Assembly (NCBI GenBank): GCA_017399165.1
Contig: JAFQEF010000109.1
Span: 1-64,000, forward strand
Reading direction: 5' to 3'
DNA length: 64,000 bases
DNA from: Akkermansia sp.
GTDB lineage: Bacteria; Verrucomicrobiota; Verrucomicrobiia; Verrucomicrobiales; Akkermansiaceae
In this document: piece by piece, positions 16,190 to 24,168 of the stretch
Layout: each line of letters starts with the position of its first letter
Numbering within the stretch: the first letter of the stretch is position 1
Position numbers and translations under genes: made by a program
Notes under the pieces: model-generated
The model's input: the letters and a program-made list of their open reading frames with translations, nothing else
Told to the model about the DNA's origin: nothing
Database searches by the model: none

Positions 16190-16732
16190 TCAGTTCTGTT
16201 TATCTTTAGGCACAAGAGAAATGAAGAGAAGCGACCAACCTGAGAAAATCATTTCTACGGCAATAATGGTACCTACCAACCAGAGAGAAGACTCCGGCCA
16301 GCTCCACACCACCATGAGGCCTAAAATGATGGAAACAATAGCATTGAAGAAACGCCAAGTGCTCCCCTGCTCCTTACGCATGGAGATAGCAAGCATCAAG
16401 CGCGTAAGCCCCCCAAAGAGAAGGCATACGCCCAACACCATGGTGATAACGGAAAGCGAAGCCAACGGAAGCAACACCATGGCTGCACCTACGATAATGT
16501 AGACAATGCCGGATAACAGGCTCCACATTCTTTGCCCTCTAAGCGTGAATACATGCCATAAGTGCACTAATCCGATTATCACGAGAGCAATACCGGTCAC
16601 CCATACTGCTGCCGTGCCCAACAACATGGGAAAACTTAGCATGACAAAGCCCAATATCAGCTCCAATACAGCTAATATGGCAGCAAACCAAGAGTTACCC
16701 ACCACCCTATTCATAGAAATATCAGTACCCAT
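16190..16732 (-). CDS. HdeD family membrane protein
   Basis: 180 residues from the ATG at 16732 (MGTDISMNRVVGNSWFAAIL). Six hydrophobic helices in three pairs, with the repeated G-I-x-x-I-I/L-G-x-x-M-L pattern (SGIVYIIVGAAMVLLPLASL) typical of HdeD/DUF308 proteins, which in enterics contribute to acid resistance by an unknown mechanism. A start 21 codons further upstream is possible but would extend deeper into the SOD gene. The chosen ATG overlaps the SOD stop by 11 bases, which suggests translational coupling and a shared stress role. Confidence 0.8.
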   Translation of the reverse strand: MGTDISMNRVVGNSWFAAILAVLELILGFVMLSFPMLLGTAAVWVTGIALVIIGLVHLWHVFTLRGQRMWSLLSGIVYIIVGAAMVLLPLASLSVITMVLGVCLLFGGLTRLMLAISMRKEQGSTWRFFNAIVSIILGLMVVWSWPESSLWLVGTIIAVEMIFSGWSLLFISLVPKDKQN

Positions 16733-17366
16733 GGCTACAGCTCCTTTCAAAAATCTCTGCAACATTTTGCCAATTGACATGACGCATGAATGCATCTATG
16801 TATCCCTTGCGGTTATTATGCCAAGTAAGGTAATAAGCATGCTCCCATACATCACAGGCTAACAGCGGCGTAAAGCCGGGCACCATAACATCCTGATGCC
16901 GGCATATACCACATACCATCAAACGACGGCTAACGGGGTCTACACCCAGCACAGCCCAACCGCTCCCCTGCACACTCTCTGCAACCGTTGCAAATAATCT
17001 GCAAAAGGAGTCAAAACTACCGAAACTGTGCACCAGCGCCTCTCCAAACGCCCCCTGTGGCAAACATGGTGGCACGCCAATCATATTGTGCCAATAAAGA
17101 GTATGCAAAATATGCCCGCCCAAATGGAAAGCGAGTTTTTGCGTTGCACATGCAGCGTGTTCCGGGCCTAAAGACCCGTTGTTGATTCTGCGTAATTCAT
17201 CTGTGGCAGCATTGGCACCTGCCACATAAGCAGCATGGTGTTTATCATGGTGCAACAGCAATGTTTCTGCGCTCACCAGTGGCTCCAGCTCCGCAATATC
17301 GTATGGCAGAGGCGGTAGTACATAGTGACCATCAGCATATCCATGGGTAAGGTATATACAGTTCAT
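16722..17366 (-). CDS. iron/manganese superoxide dismutase
   Basis: 214 residues. Converts superoxide to oxygen and hydrogen peroxide in the cytoplasm. All four metal ligands are visible: His in LLLHHDKHHAAYV (about 40), His in HLGGHILHTLYWHN (about 87), and Asp and His in DVWEHAYYLTWHN (about 174-178). The helical N-terminal hairpin begins at YVLPPLPYDIAELEP. There is no signal peptide. Whether Fe or Mn is used cannot be decided by eye. The C-terminus after HRKGYIDAF-like sequence is slightly extended and Cys-containing. The stop overlaps the HdeD start. A TTGACG sits 17 bases from a poor -10, so the promoter is uncertain. Confidence 0.95.
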   Translation of the reverse strand: MNCIYLTHGYADGHYVLPPLPYDIAELEPLVSAETLLLHHDKHHAAYVAGANAATDELRRINNGSLGPEHAACATQKLAFHLGGHILHTLYWHNMIGVPPCLPQGAFGEALVHSFGSFDSFCRLFATVAESVQGSGWAVLGVDPVSRRLMVCGICRHQDVMVPGFTPLLACDVWEHAYYLTWHNNRKGYIDAFMRHVNWQNVAEIFERSCSHGY

Positions 17367-17414
17367 GCAGTAAAGACCCTAAAATCCCCCCATATCGTCA
17401 AAATATGCTAGATT

Positions 17415-18146
17415 TCAGGCATCCCAGTCCATCCCGATCACGGTTACATTGTCTGCATAGGGGCTCTCCAATGCACGGCATGCTTCCACCACCCGCGCTG
17501 CTAAATTCCCATTGCGTTCTTCAAAGATGTGTTTTACCGTATCTGTCAGCACAGGGGTGTACAACAAGTCATCCGAGCCATCCGTTGCCAACAATATGCG
17601 GTCCCCCGGTAACAAGGGATATGGGGTCATCGGTGCGTCTATCAGCTCCATATTGTCACCGGTTACGGCAGAACGCAACGAATGACCCATGGACAACGCC
17701 TCCTCAAATGTAAGGTTGCCCGCATGCACATATTGCATATAAACCGACCGCAAGGAGTGATCCTCGTTCAAACGTATCAGGCGTGAGTGCCGCCACAAAT
17801 ACAAAGGTGAATCACCCACGCTAATCCACCACAAAACACCGCCACCCACATAAGTGGCCAGCAACGTTGTGCCCCCAAAGGCTCCTGCTGTTGCAAACGC
17901 ATCCCCCACGGCATCATTAGCGGCCTCCAGAGCCTCTTGCAAGCGCAGAGAAATTGATCCGTCGGGCTCCGCTTCAAAAGCTTCCACAAACGCATTCACC
18001 GCGGTTTTAGAGGCCAAGGCCCCGAACTGATGCCCACCCATGCCATCACACACCACGGCCAGGGTTCCGGCAGGATAGTGCCGAACCATGTAAGCATCCT
18101 CCTGGTGCTCACGTTTACCGACCCACTGTGATATTACGGCATTCAC
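17415..18146 (-). CDS. PP2C-family serine/threonine protein phosphatase
   Basis: 243 residues starting at a GTG (VNAVISQWVGKREHQEDAY). Stand-alone PPM/PP2C phosphatase that removes phosphate from Ser/Thr in proteins. Metal-binding motifs are REHQED (about 12-17), VVCDGMGGHQFG (about 32-43), LLATDGSDD (about 191-199) and DNVTVI near the C-terminus, in the order of the family. There is no sensor or membrane domain, so it is presumably cytoplasmic. No Ser/Thr kinase gene is adjacent. The GTG start is supported by a -10 box nine bases upstream; a later ATG two codons in is in another frame. Confidence 0.93.
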   Translation of the reverse strand: MNAVISQWVGKREHQEDAYMVRHYPAGTLAVVCDGMGGHQFGALASKTAVNAFVEAFEAEPDGSISLRLQEALEAANDAVGDAFATAGAFGGTTLLATYVGGGVLWWISVGDSPLYLWRHSRLIRLNEDHSLRSVYMQYVHAGNLTFEEALSMGHSLRSAVTGDNMELIDAPMTPYPLLPGDRILLATDGSDDLLYTPVLTDTVKHIFEERNGNLAARVVEACRALESPYADNVTVIGMDWDA

Positions 18147-18155
18147 ACTTATCTT

Positions 18156-18184
18156 TCATTATCACAACAGGCTGCCTAAAGCAA
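18156..18184 (-). promoter_or_regulatory. promoter of the PP2C phosphatase gene
   Basis: On the minus strand TGCTTGCTT (TTGCTT 18179-18184), 17-bp spacer, TAATGA (18156-18161), nine bases to the GTG at 18146. Confidence 0.5.
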
Positions 18185-18251
18185 GCAAAATCTTGCCATG
18201 CTACCCCCTATGCCATAAAAACATATAGAGCAGGCTAATAGCAAGGTAAAC

Positions 18252-18282
18252 AAAAACGCCCCCTCCACAAGCGGGAGGGGGC
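18252..18282 (-). terminator. intrinsic terminator after lysS
   Basis: On the minus strand GCCCCCTCC/GGAGGGGGC (18274-18282/18258-18266), seven-base loop, then GTTTTTG. Perfect nine-pair stem. Confidence 0.9.
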
Positions 18283-18297
18283 AAGATGAAAGGGGGA

Positions 18298-19785
18298 TTA
18301 ATTGCGGTTCTTCAACTGCGGGAAGAGGATGATGTCTCGGATAGAGCAAGCACCCGTCAGCAGCATGCAAAGGCGGTCTATACCAATGCCGATACCGCCG
18401 GCACTGGGCATGCCACTCTCCAGAGTTTCGACAAAGTCATAGTCAATCTTTTGAGTTTCCTCGCCGGCCTGGTGCTTAAGATGCTCCAGCTGCTCAATGG
18501 GGTCATTTTGCTCAGAGTAACCGGGGCAAAGCTCCTGGCCGTTCATGACAAGCTCGAACACATCCACCACCTCGGGGTTCTCCGGGTTAGACTTGGCCAA
18601 AGGCACTAAGTCTCTGGCAACATGGCATACAAACAGCGGGTTGGCCTGTTTCTCCTCAACGAGCTTTTCATACACCTGCTGTGTTACAGCTGTATCATCA
18701 AGCTCTTCGCCGATTTGTATATGCAAGTCGTTCTCGGCACGGTTGCGACGCTGCTCGGGAGTCAACTCAAACCAATCAGCACCGGCAACTTCTTTCACCA
18801 GATCATTGTAATCTGCACGGCGCCACGGGCGCGTCAAATCCACCGTCCAGCGCACATTGCCATTTTCATCGTACTGATCAAATTTGAGCGTGCCGAACAC
18901 TTTCTCGGCAACGGTGCAAATCATCTCCTCCATCATAGAGGCCATGGTCTCATAATCACCACCGGCTTCATAAACCTCAAGCACTGTAAACTCGGGGTTA
19001 TGACGGCGGTCTACACCTTCGTTGCGGAAGTTGCGGTTAAGCTCGAACACCTTCGGGAAACCGCCCACCATCAATCGCTTTAAGAAAAGCTCCGGTGCAA
19101 TACGCAGTGTAACGGCCTTTTTGAGTGCATTGTAATAAGACTCAAAGGGCTTGGCAGCGGCACCACCGGCAATATCCTGTAGCATGGGGGTCTCAACCTC
19201 CAAGAATCCACGGTCTGTCAAATACTTGCGAATCTCCTGGATTATCAGAGAGCGTTTCACAAAACGATCTGCACTCTCGGCATTGCTCATCAAATCCAAA
19301 TGGCGGCGGCGATAGCGTAAATCCATATCAGCCAAGCCATGGAACTTATCAGGCATGGGACGCAGAGCCTTAGAAAGCACAGTAAAGGCATCCACTCGTA
19401 CGGAGGGCTCACCCGTACGGGTAATGAAGGTTTCACCCTCCACACCAATCCAGTCACCACGCTCCAACAATTTCCACAATGCCCAAGTCTCCTCCGTGCA
19501 GGACTTCTTAGTAAGCATGCACTGAATACCGCCCTTTACATCACTGATGGTAAAGAACTGCGTGCGGCCCATATCTCTTAACGCCGTGATGCGGCCCAGA
19601 ATTTTAACCTGTTTACCCTCCTCAAAATCAGCCTTAAGTGTACCGGGATCAGTCGTGACATCGAAACGGCAGCCATAGGGGTTCACCCCCAAAGCACGAA
19701 TCTTGTCAACCTTCTCACGGCGTACGGCAATCAGCTCCTCCTCGGAGGAACCCGGAGCGGTATTAACAGTTTGTTCTTCTGACAT
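18298..19785 (-). CDS. lysS: lysyl-tRNA synthetase, class II
   Basis: 495 residues. Charges tRNA-Lys with lysine. An N-terminal OB-fold anticodon-binding domain (about 60-150, with VKILGRITALRDMGRTQFF) is followed by the class II catalytic core: motif 2 FRNEGVDRRHNPEFTVLE (about 250-267) and motif 3 GIGIGIDRLCMLLTG near the C-terminus. The flipping-loop region and MNGQELCPGYSE match bacterial LysS. The ATG at 19785 stands nine bases after TATAAT, and the -35 region carries GCTGGAAATTC, shared with ilvD and the fumarase gene. It is monocistronic, ended by a strong terminator. Confidence 0.97.
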   Translation of the reverse strand: MSEEQTVNTAPGSSEEELIAVRREKVDKIRALGVNPYGCRFDVTTDPGTLKADFEEGKQVKILGRITALRDMGRTQFFTISDVKGGIQCMLTKKSCTEETWALWKLLERGDWIGVEGETFITRTGEPSVRVDAFTVLSKALRPMPDKFHGLADMDLRYRRRHLDLMSNAESADRFVKRSLIIQEIRKYLTDRGFLEVETPMLQDIAGGAAAKPFESYYNALKKAVTLRIAPELFLKRLMVGGFPKVFELNRNFRNEGVDRRHNPEFTVLEVYEAGGDYETMASMMEEMICTVAEKVFGTLKFDQYDENGNVRWTVDLTRPWRRADYNDLVKEVAGADWFELTPEQRRNRAENDLHIQIGEELDDTAVTQQVYEKLVEEKQANPLFVCHVARDLVPLAKSNPENPEVVDVFELVMNGQELCPGYSEQNDPIEQLEHLKHQAGEETQKIDYDFVETLESGMPSAGGIGIGIDRLCMLLTGACSIRDIILFPQLKNRN

Positions 19786-19794
19786 AGCGCGCGC

Positions 19795-19824
19795 ATTATA
19801 CGCTTTTTTCTCAGAATTTCCAGC
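19795..19824 (-). promoter_or_regulatory. GCTGGAAATTC-type promoter of lysS
   Basis: On the minus strand GCTGGAAATTC (19814-19824), 16 bp between TGGAAA and TATAAT (19795-19800), then GCGCGCGCT and the ATG. The nine bases before the ATG are identical to those before ilvD. Confidence 0.75.
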
Positions 19825-19935
19825 CTAAATTCACTTTTTTAGCTTTCAATATATGTTTTATTCGGGTTTTGTCCTGTTTTAAACAATATATCTACCCCTA
19901 CAACATCAAACTTAAAGGAAACACAAAAAAGAGGC

Positions 19936-19964
19936 TTGAGAACCATATGCCTATATGGTAGAAT
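19936..19964 (+). promoter_or_regulatory. promoter of the gene at 19974
   Basis: GGCTTGAGA (TTGAGA 19936-19941), 17-bp spacer, TAGAAT (19959-19964), nine bases to the ATG. Confidence 0.8.
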
Positions 19965-19973
19965 AAGCAAGCG

Positions 19974-20537
19974 ATGCTATTTGAACGGGAACCATTAACT
20001 CCGCAGGGAAAAGCAGACGTGTTGGCACGTCTGTTCGCTGAGGCTGCAGAGAAATGCGAGGGCAAGGTTCCCCAACTCGGGGTTGTACCGCGGGAGGTAT
20101 TGGAAGCATACGGGGATTTATCCACGCATGTTCGCTTCATGATAGAGGCCGCGGCACACACACCGGCCGGCAAAGAGGTACACAGGCAATTGAAAAAGAT
20201 TGAAAAATTGCTTGATACCCTGCCGGAGAGTATATTGATGACATTGCCGGCAACATCTGACTCAAACTGGATGCTTCTTTACCGTGCCTTGGTGCAATTA
20301 CACGGGCTGCTGGAAGACACCTTACCGGAGATGGATGCCGATGAATACACCTCCATCGTACAAAAATTGGTGCGCATGGCAGAGGCCGTTGCGGAGCATG
20401 CCGCAGTACGCATTAATTCTGCCTCCATGTTCACGCTGTTGCTCATGCAGGTACATTTACACAAATACTCCCCTACCCGTAAAAAAACACCCCGCAAGCC
20501 CAAAAAAGCACCACGTAAAAGAAAGGCGCAAAAATAA
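19974..20537 (+). CDS. uncharacterised helical protein with basic C-terminal tail
   Basis: 187 residues, predicted mostly helical, no signal peptide or membrane segment. The last 25 residues are a Lys/Arg/Pro tail (KKTPRKPKKAPRKRKAQK) of the kind that binds nucleic acid or acidic surfaces. I do not recognise a domain in the first 160 residues. It has its own near-leaderless promoter and shares a bidirectional terminator with the convergent ankyrin gene. A nucleoid- or RNA-associated role is conceivable from the tail alone. Confidence 0.75.
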   Translation: MLFEREPLTPQGKADVLARLFAEAAEKCEGKVPQLGVVPREVLEAYGDLSTHVRFMIEAAAHTPAGKEVHRQLKKIEKLLDTLPESILMTLPATSDSNWMLLYRALVQLHGLLEDTLPEMDADEYTSIVQKLVRMAEAVAEHAAVRINSASMFTLLLMQVHLHKYSPTRKKTPRKPKKAPRKRKAQK

Positions 20538-20550
20538 TTTTAACAGAAAA

Positions 20551-20585
20551 GGGCGAGCCGAAATAAATCGACTCGCCCATTTTTG
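20551..20585. terminator. bidirectional intrinsic terminator
   Basis: GGGCGAG (20551-20557) pairs with CTCGCCC (20572-20578). T-rich tracts follow on both strands (ATTTTTG on plus, TTTT on minus). It serves the convergent genes at 19974 and 20608. Confidence 0.85.
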
Positions 20586-20607
20586 TTCAAATCAGTAGAA
20601 CGATGGC

Positions 20608-22623
20608 TTATGCAGCAGGTTGCTCTGCAACGGGAGCCACAGGTGCATGTTCTGTTGCTGCTTTTACAGCAGCTTCGGCAGCGGCCTTAACGGCTTCTGC
20701 CTCAGATTTTGCAGCCTCAGCCTCTGCCTTAGCGGCATCTGCAGCAGCTTTAGCAGCTGCGGCCTCTGCCTTGGCGGCATTCGCGGCCTCTATGGCAGCT
20801 TTAGCCTCTGCTTCAACGGCTGCGGCATCTTTCTCAGCAGCTGCAGCCAAGGCTGCGTTCTTTTCGGCCTCAGCTTTAGCGGCATCTGCGGCAGCTTTTG
20901 CCTGCTCGGCCTCAATGCGAGCCTTATCAGCCGCAATCATAGCCTTAACAGCCATAGAGCTGTTATCATGGGCATGTTTGGTTGCCTGCTCAGCCGCTGC
21001 AATTTTCTCAGCGGCTGTCTTTTCGGCAAGCGCAAGGGCATCCTCACGGGCTTTAGCCTCTGCAGCGGCCTTAGCACGGGCTTCTTCCTCAGCCTTAGCA
21101 GCAGCCTCTGCTTCTGCTTTAGCCTTGGCAGCGGCCTCTGCCTTAGCCTTAGCGTATGCCTTATCGGAAGCCTCACGGCGAGTCTCAAACTCGAGGTCCT
21201 TCAACTTGAGAGAGGTCGGATTCACCGCTTGAAGCACAGCGCGAGAAGCATCTGCCTGCGGAATATCAGCCGTAGCTTCCATCATCTTAAGCGTCTCCTC
21301 GGCAGTTTCTTTAAGCTCAACCTTATCAACAGCAGCCAACACCTCTACCGTGCCGACATGACCGCCGAGAACAGCCAACATAAGCGGGGTTTTGCCATCT
21401 TTGTTCTTTTTGGTAATATCTGCACCAACATTGACGAGTTGATAGCAGCAAAGAACCTTGCCGGCCTTGGCAGCAATGTGCAGAGCCGTGTTGCCGGCGT
21501 CATCCGTCTTATTAAGAGCAGATGCCTCAACAGCGTATTCCTTCTCCATGTCAACAATGGCCTCGGCCTCAGCTTTCACACGATGGTGCAGGTCGATATC
21601 TGCTTCATCCAAGGATACCAAGGGGATAAGGGAGATAGCAGCACGAGTCTCGTCTTTCTTGGCAAGCTCGGCAATCTTACGCTCGGCACGGGATGCAGCC
21701 TGAGAGGCAAGCATTTCCATCTCCAACTCAACTTCAAGCTTGCTGAGCTCTTCGTCAGAAATCTTGCCCTTGTTTTCAGCTAACAACTTGCATGTCTCCA
21801 GGTAGGATTTTTCGCGATTCTCGGAGAATACAGGGCCGTAAATCCAAGAGTCACGCTTCTTGTACGCCTGTTCTGCATTGGCAGCCAACTGCGCGGCGGT
21901 AAGGTTATCCTTGTTCACGGCAGTGGGGTTAGCACCCATTTTGAGCAGCAAATCCACCACAGTAGCATTACCACGCATGGCAGCCAGCATCAACGGGGTA
22001 TAACCGTTGTACTCCGGCTGGTTGATATCCACCCCTTTTTTCACCAGTTTATAGGAGATAAAGCGCATGCCGCTCCATGCAGCCCAATGCAAGGCGTTGA
22101 AACCATCTACATCTACAGCATGAATATTGGCACCGTTGGCAAAGAGTTCATCAAGGTAGTAAATACGGTTGATGTCTGTCTCCTCTGCCTTTTCGGGGTC
22201 ATTGAAGTTAGCATACGCCGTCCACATAAGCGGGGTGCGAGCATTGGAATCCCGCGTATTGATAAAGTCGGCATCCTTCTCTTTACCTTCTTTAATTTCC
22301 TTGAGGAAAGGCTCGTCAATCTCCTCACCTTTCACATCTTTGACATCACCCTTGCGAATGAGGGACACCAAAGAGTCCGTGGGGGATTTGGGAGCAAAGG
22401 CATCCTTAAGCAGGTTACAGGCATAACCCAAAATGCCCATGATAACGAGCAGAATCAAGAAATCCTTGATAATGGGTGACCAGTCCGTCTTGACCTCAGC
22501 CTGAGGAGCAGCTTCGGTAACGGCAGGTTGCTCTGCAACAACGGGAGTTTCTGCCACAGGCGCATTCTTGGCCTTTACCTGAGAAGCGCCTTTCTTCTTA
22601 TTCTTGTAGTTCTTTTGAGACAT
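20608..22623 (-). CDS. membrane-anchored ankyrin-repeat protein with alanine-rich coiled-coil stalk
   Basis: 671 residues. A Lys/Pro/Ala-rich cytoplasmic N-terminus is followed by one membrane helix (about 50-70, FLILLVIMGILGYACNLL). Then comes an ankyrin array in two blocks (about 125-260 and 370-430) with units such as NGYTPLMLAAMRGNATVVDL and AGNTALHIAAKAGK. A roughly 180-residue stalk of Ala, Lys and Glu heptads follows (KAEAEAAAKAEEEARAKAAA and similar), like the helical domain of TolA. Pro/Ala motifs with VAEQPA occur near both ends. The layout suggests a protein anchored in the inner membrane that spans the periplasm and presents ankyrin repeats for binding. It lies 31 bases downstream of the MFS gene, probably in one operon. 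Function unknown. Confidence 0.85.
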   Translation of the reverse strand: MSQKNYKNKKKGASQVKAKNAPVAETPVVAEQPAVTEAAPQAEVKTDWSPIIKDFLILLVIMGILGYACNLLKDAFAPKSPTDSLVSLIRKGDVKDVKGEEIDEPFLKEIKEGKEKDADFINTRDSNARTPLMWTAYANFNDPEKAEETDINRIYYLDELFANGANIHAVDVDGFNALHWAAWSGMRFISYKLVKKGVDINQPEYNGYTPLMLAAMRGNATVVDLLLKMGANPTAVNKDNLTAAQLAANAEQAYKKRDSWIYGPVFSENREKSYLETCKLLAENKGKISDEELSKLEVELEMEMLASQAASRAERKIAELAKKDETRAAISLIPLVSLDEADIDLHHRVKAEAEAIVDMEKEYAVEASALNKTDDAGNTALHIAAKAGKVLCCYQLVNVGADITKKNKDGKTPLMLAVLGGHVGTVEVLAAVDKVELKETAEETLKMMEATADIPQADASRAVLQAVNPTSLKLKDLEFETRREASDKAYAKAKAEAAAKAKAEAEAAAKAEEEARAKAAAEAKAREDALALAEKTAAEKIAAAEQATKHAHDNSSMAVKAMIAADKARIEAEQAKAAADAAKAEAEKNAALAAAAEKDAAAVEAEAKAAIEAANAAKAEAAAAKAAADAAKAEAEAAKSEAEAVKAAAEAAVKAATEHAPVAPVAEQPAA

Positions 22624-22654
22624 GTTATCAGAAAATCAGAAGTTGTTATCAATA

Positions 22655-24133
22655 TCAGGCATTCTGGGGAGCAGCCTCCTCCTCAGAGGCATCAGAAGCA
22701 ACGACATCTCCGGCATCTTCCTCAGGTTTGTCAGACACAAAGCTGTCCTTGGTGAGGATAATGGCAATGGGGGAGATGAAAGCCATAATCATGTAGATAG
22801 TCCACATGAACTCGGGGGAGTTCCAGAAATCCACGTGCCCGGTATCCATCTTGGCAGCAATGCCGTCGTAGCAGTAGTAGGATACCAGCAAACCACCCAC
22901 CACGCCGTTAATAGGCTTGGCAATGAACATGGGCAACGCAGACAATGACATGTATGAGGCCACCTTATCCTTGGGTGCTACACGTGCCACGTACTCAGAG
23001 AAACGCGGGCTGAACAGCAACTCACCGGAGGCGAATACGATAATCTGGGCTACGATGGCTACAAAGTAAGCTTGGCCAATGGTCTCAACACCGGGGATAA
23101 TGAAGTACCACTCCGGCGGGACTGCCAGCAGAATCATGGAGCAGGCAGATATCGTCATGCCCGATATCATGAGTTTCACCGTGGAGAAACGGTTCAGAAT
23201 CGGGATGATGAGAATCAAACCGGTAATAATGATGAAGGGGTTAAAGGAGTTTACCAAGCCCAGGGAGAAATCATCACCAATGGCGCGGGTGTAGTACTGC
23301 GGCATCACCAGGAATTGAAGGGTGAACACCAAACGCACACCCAATGTAAGCACCAAGAACACAATGAGCTTCTGGAAGGGTTTTTCCTTGGCAACCTCGC
23401 AAATGAGCTGCAAGGGGCGGCGTTTGGCTGCCTCGTTCTTGGCGATACGCTCCTCGGGCACGGCGTAATTATCTTCATCAATCAAACGCGTGAAGATAAA
23501 GGCAATTACGTTGCAGGCGGTACCGATGTTAACCACCCACCACAAGCTGTTAATGGGGCCGAATGCAGCACGCAGCGGATCTACAATGGCGATACCGGCC
23601 AAGAATGCGCCGATATTCATAAACAGGTAGTAGAAATTGAATCCCGTGGGGCGGGCACGCAATGTGGTGAAACGGCGAATGGAGGTAGAGATACAAGGAC
23701 TCATGAAGGCGGTACCGAAGGAAAGGATGGCGATACCGAGAATCACGAAGTATTTGGAATCCTCCTGAGAAAGACCACAAATGTGCATACCGAAGTCTGA
23801 CCCCAAGCCCATGATAAGACGCCCGCCGATGAGCAGCGAGAAACCTATCAGGTAGGTCTTTTTCAACCCGATAATGTCACAAATGGTGCCCACGGCAAAT
23901 ACAAACATGGACAAGAACAGGGTGTACATGCCCACCCAGTAGGGAGCATCGGCATCATTGAAGCCACAATAATCCTTCAAGAACAGCGTGAATACGATAA
24001 TCAGCGTGAAGTACGACAGACCATCGAAGAACTGAATGAAGTTAGTGTACCAGAAGTCCTTGCTGCACTCGCGCAGCACCTTGAACTCCGAGAAGTACTT
24101 GGCTATGGGGTTTTGTTTTTTATCAGCGCTCAT
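22655..24133 (-). CDS. MFS transporter, peptide-transporter-like
   Basis: 492 residues with about 12 membrane helices. It opens with a conserved aromatic helix (FIQFFDGLSYFTLIIVFTLF) that resembles proton-coupled oligopeptide transporters (POT/PTR); the loop between helices 2 and 3 reads GTICDIIGLKKTYLIG, the MFS signature position. The C-terminus is acidic (EEDAGDVVASDASEEEAA) and cytoplasmic. The substrate cannot be fixed; peptides are a guess. A run of eight G in the 35-bp gap (about 24158-24165) separates it from ilvD upstream. It probably forms an operon with the ankyrin gene downstream. Confidence 0.8.
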   Translation of the reverse strand: MSADKKQNPIAKYFSEFKVLRECSKDFWYTNFIQFFDGLSYFTLIIVFTLFLKDYCGFNDADAPYWVGMYTLFLSMFVFAVGTICDIIGLKKTYLIGFSLLIGGRLIMGLGSDFGMHICGLSQEDSKYFVILGIAILSFGTAFMSPCISTSIRRFTTLRARPTGFNFYYLFMNIGAFLAGIAIVDPLRAAFGPINSLWWVVNIGTACNVIAFIFTRLIDEDNYAVPEERIAKNEAAKRRPLQLICEVAKEKPFQKLIVFLVLTLGVRLVFTLQFLVMPQYYTRAIGDDFSLGLVNSFNPFIIITGLILIIPILNRFSTVKLMISGMTISACSMILLAVPPEWYFIIPGVETIGQAYFVAIVAQIIVFASGELLFSPRFSEYVARVAPKDKVASYMSLSALPMFIAKPINGVVGGLLVSYYCYDGIAAKMDTGHVDFWNSPEFMWTIYMIMAFISPIAIILTKDSFVSDKPEEDAGDVVASDASEEEAAPQNA

Positions 24134-24168
24134 TATATTATTCTGAGTGTGTTATTAGGGGGGGGAGG

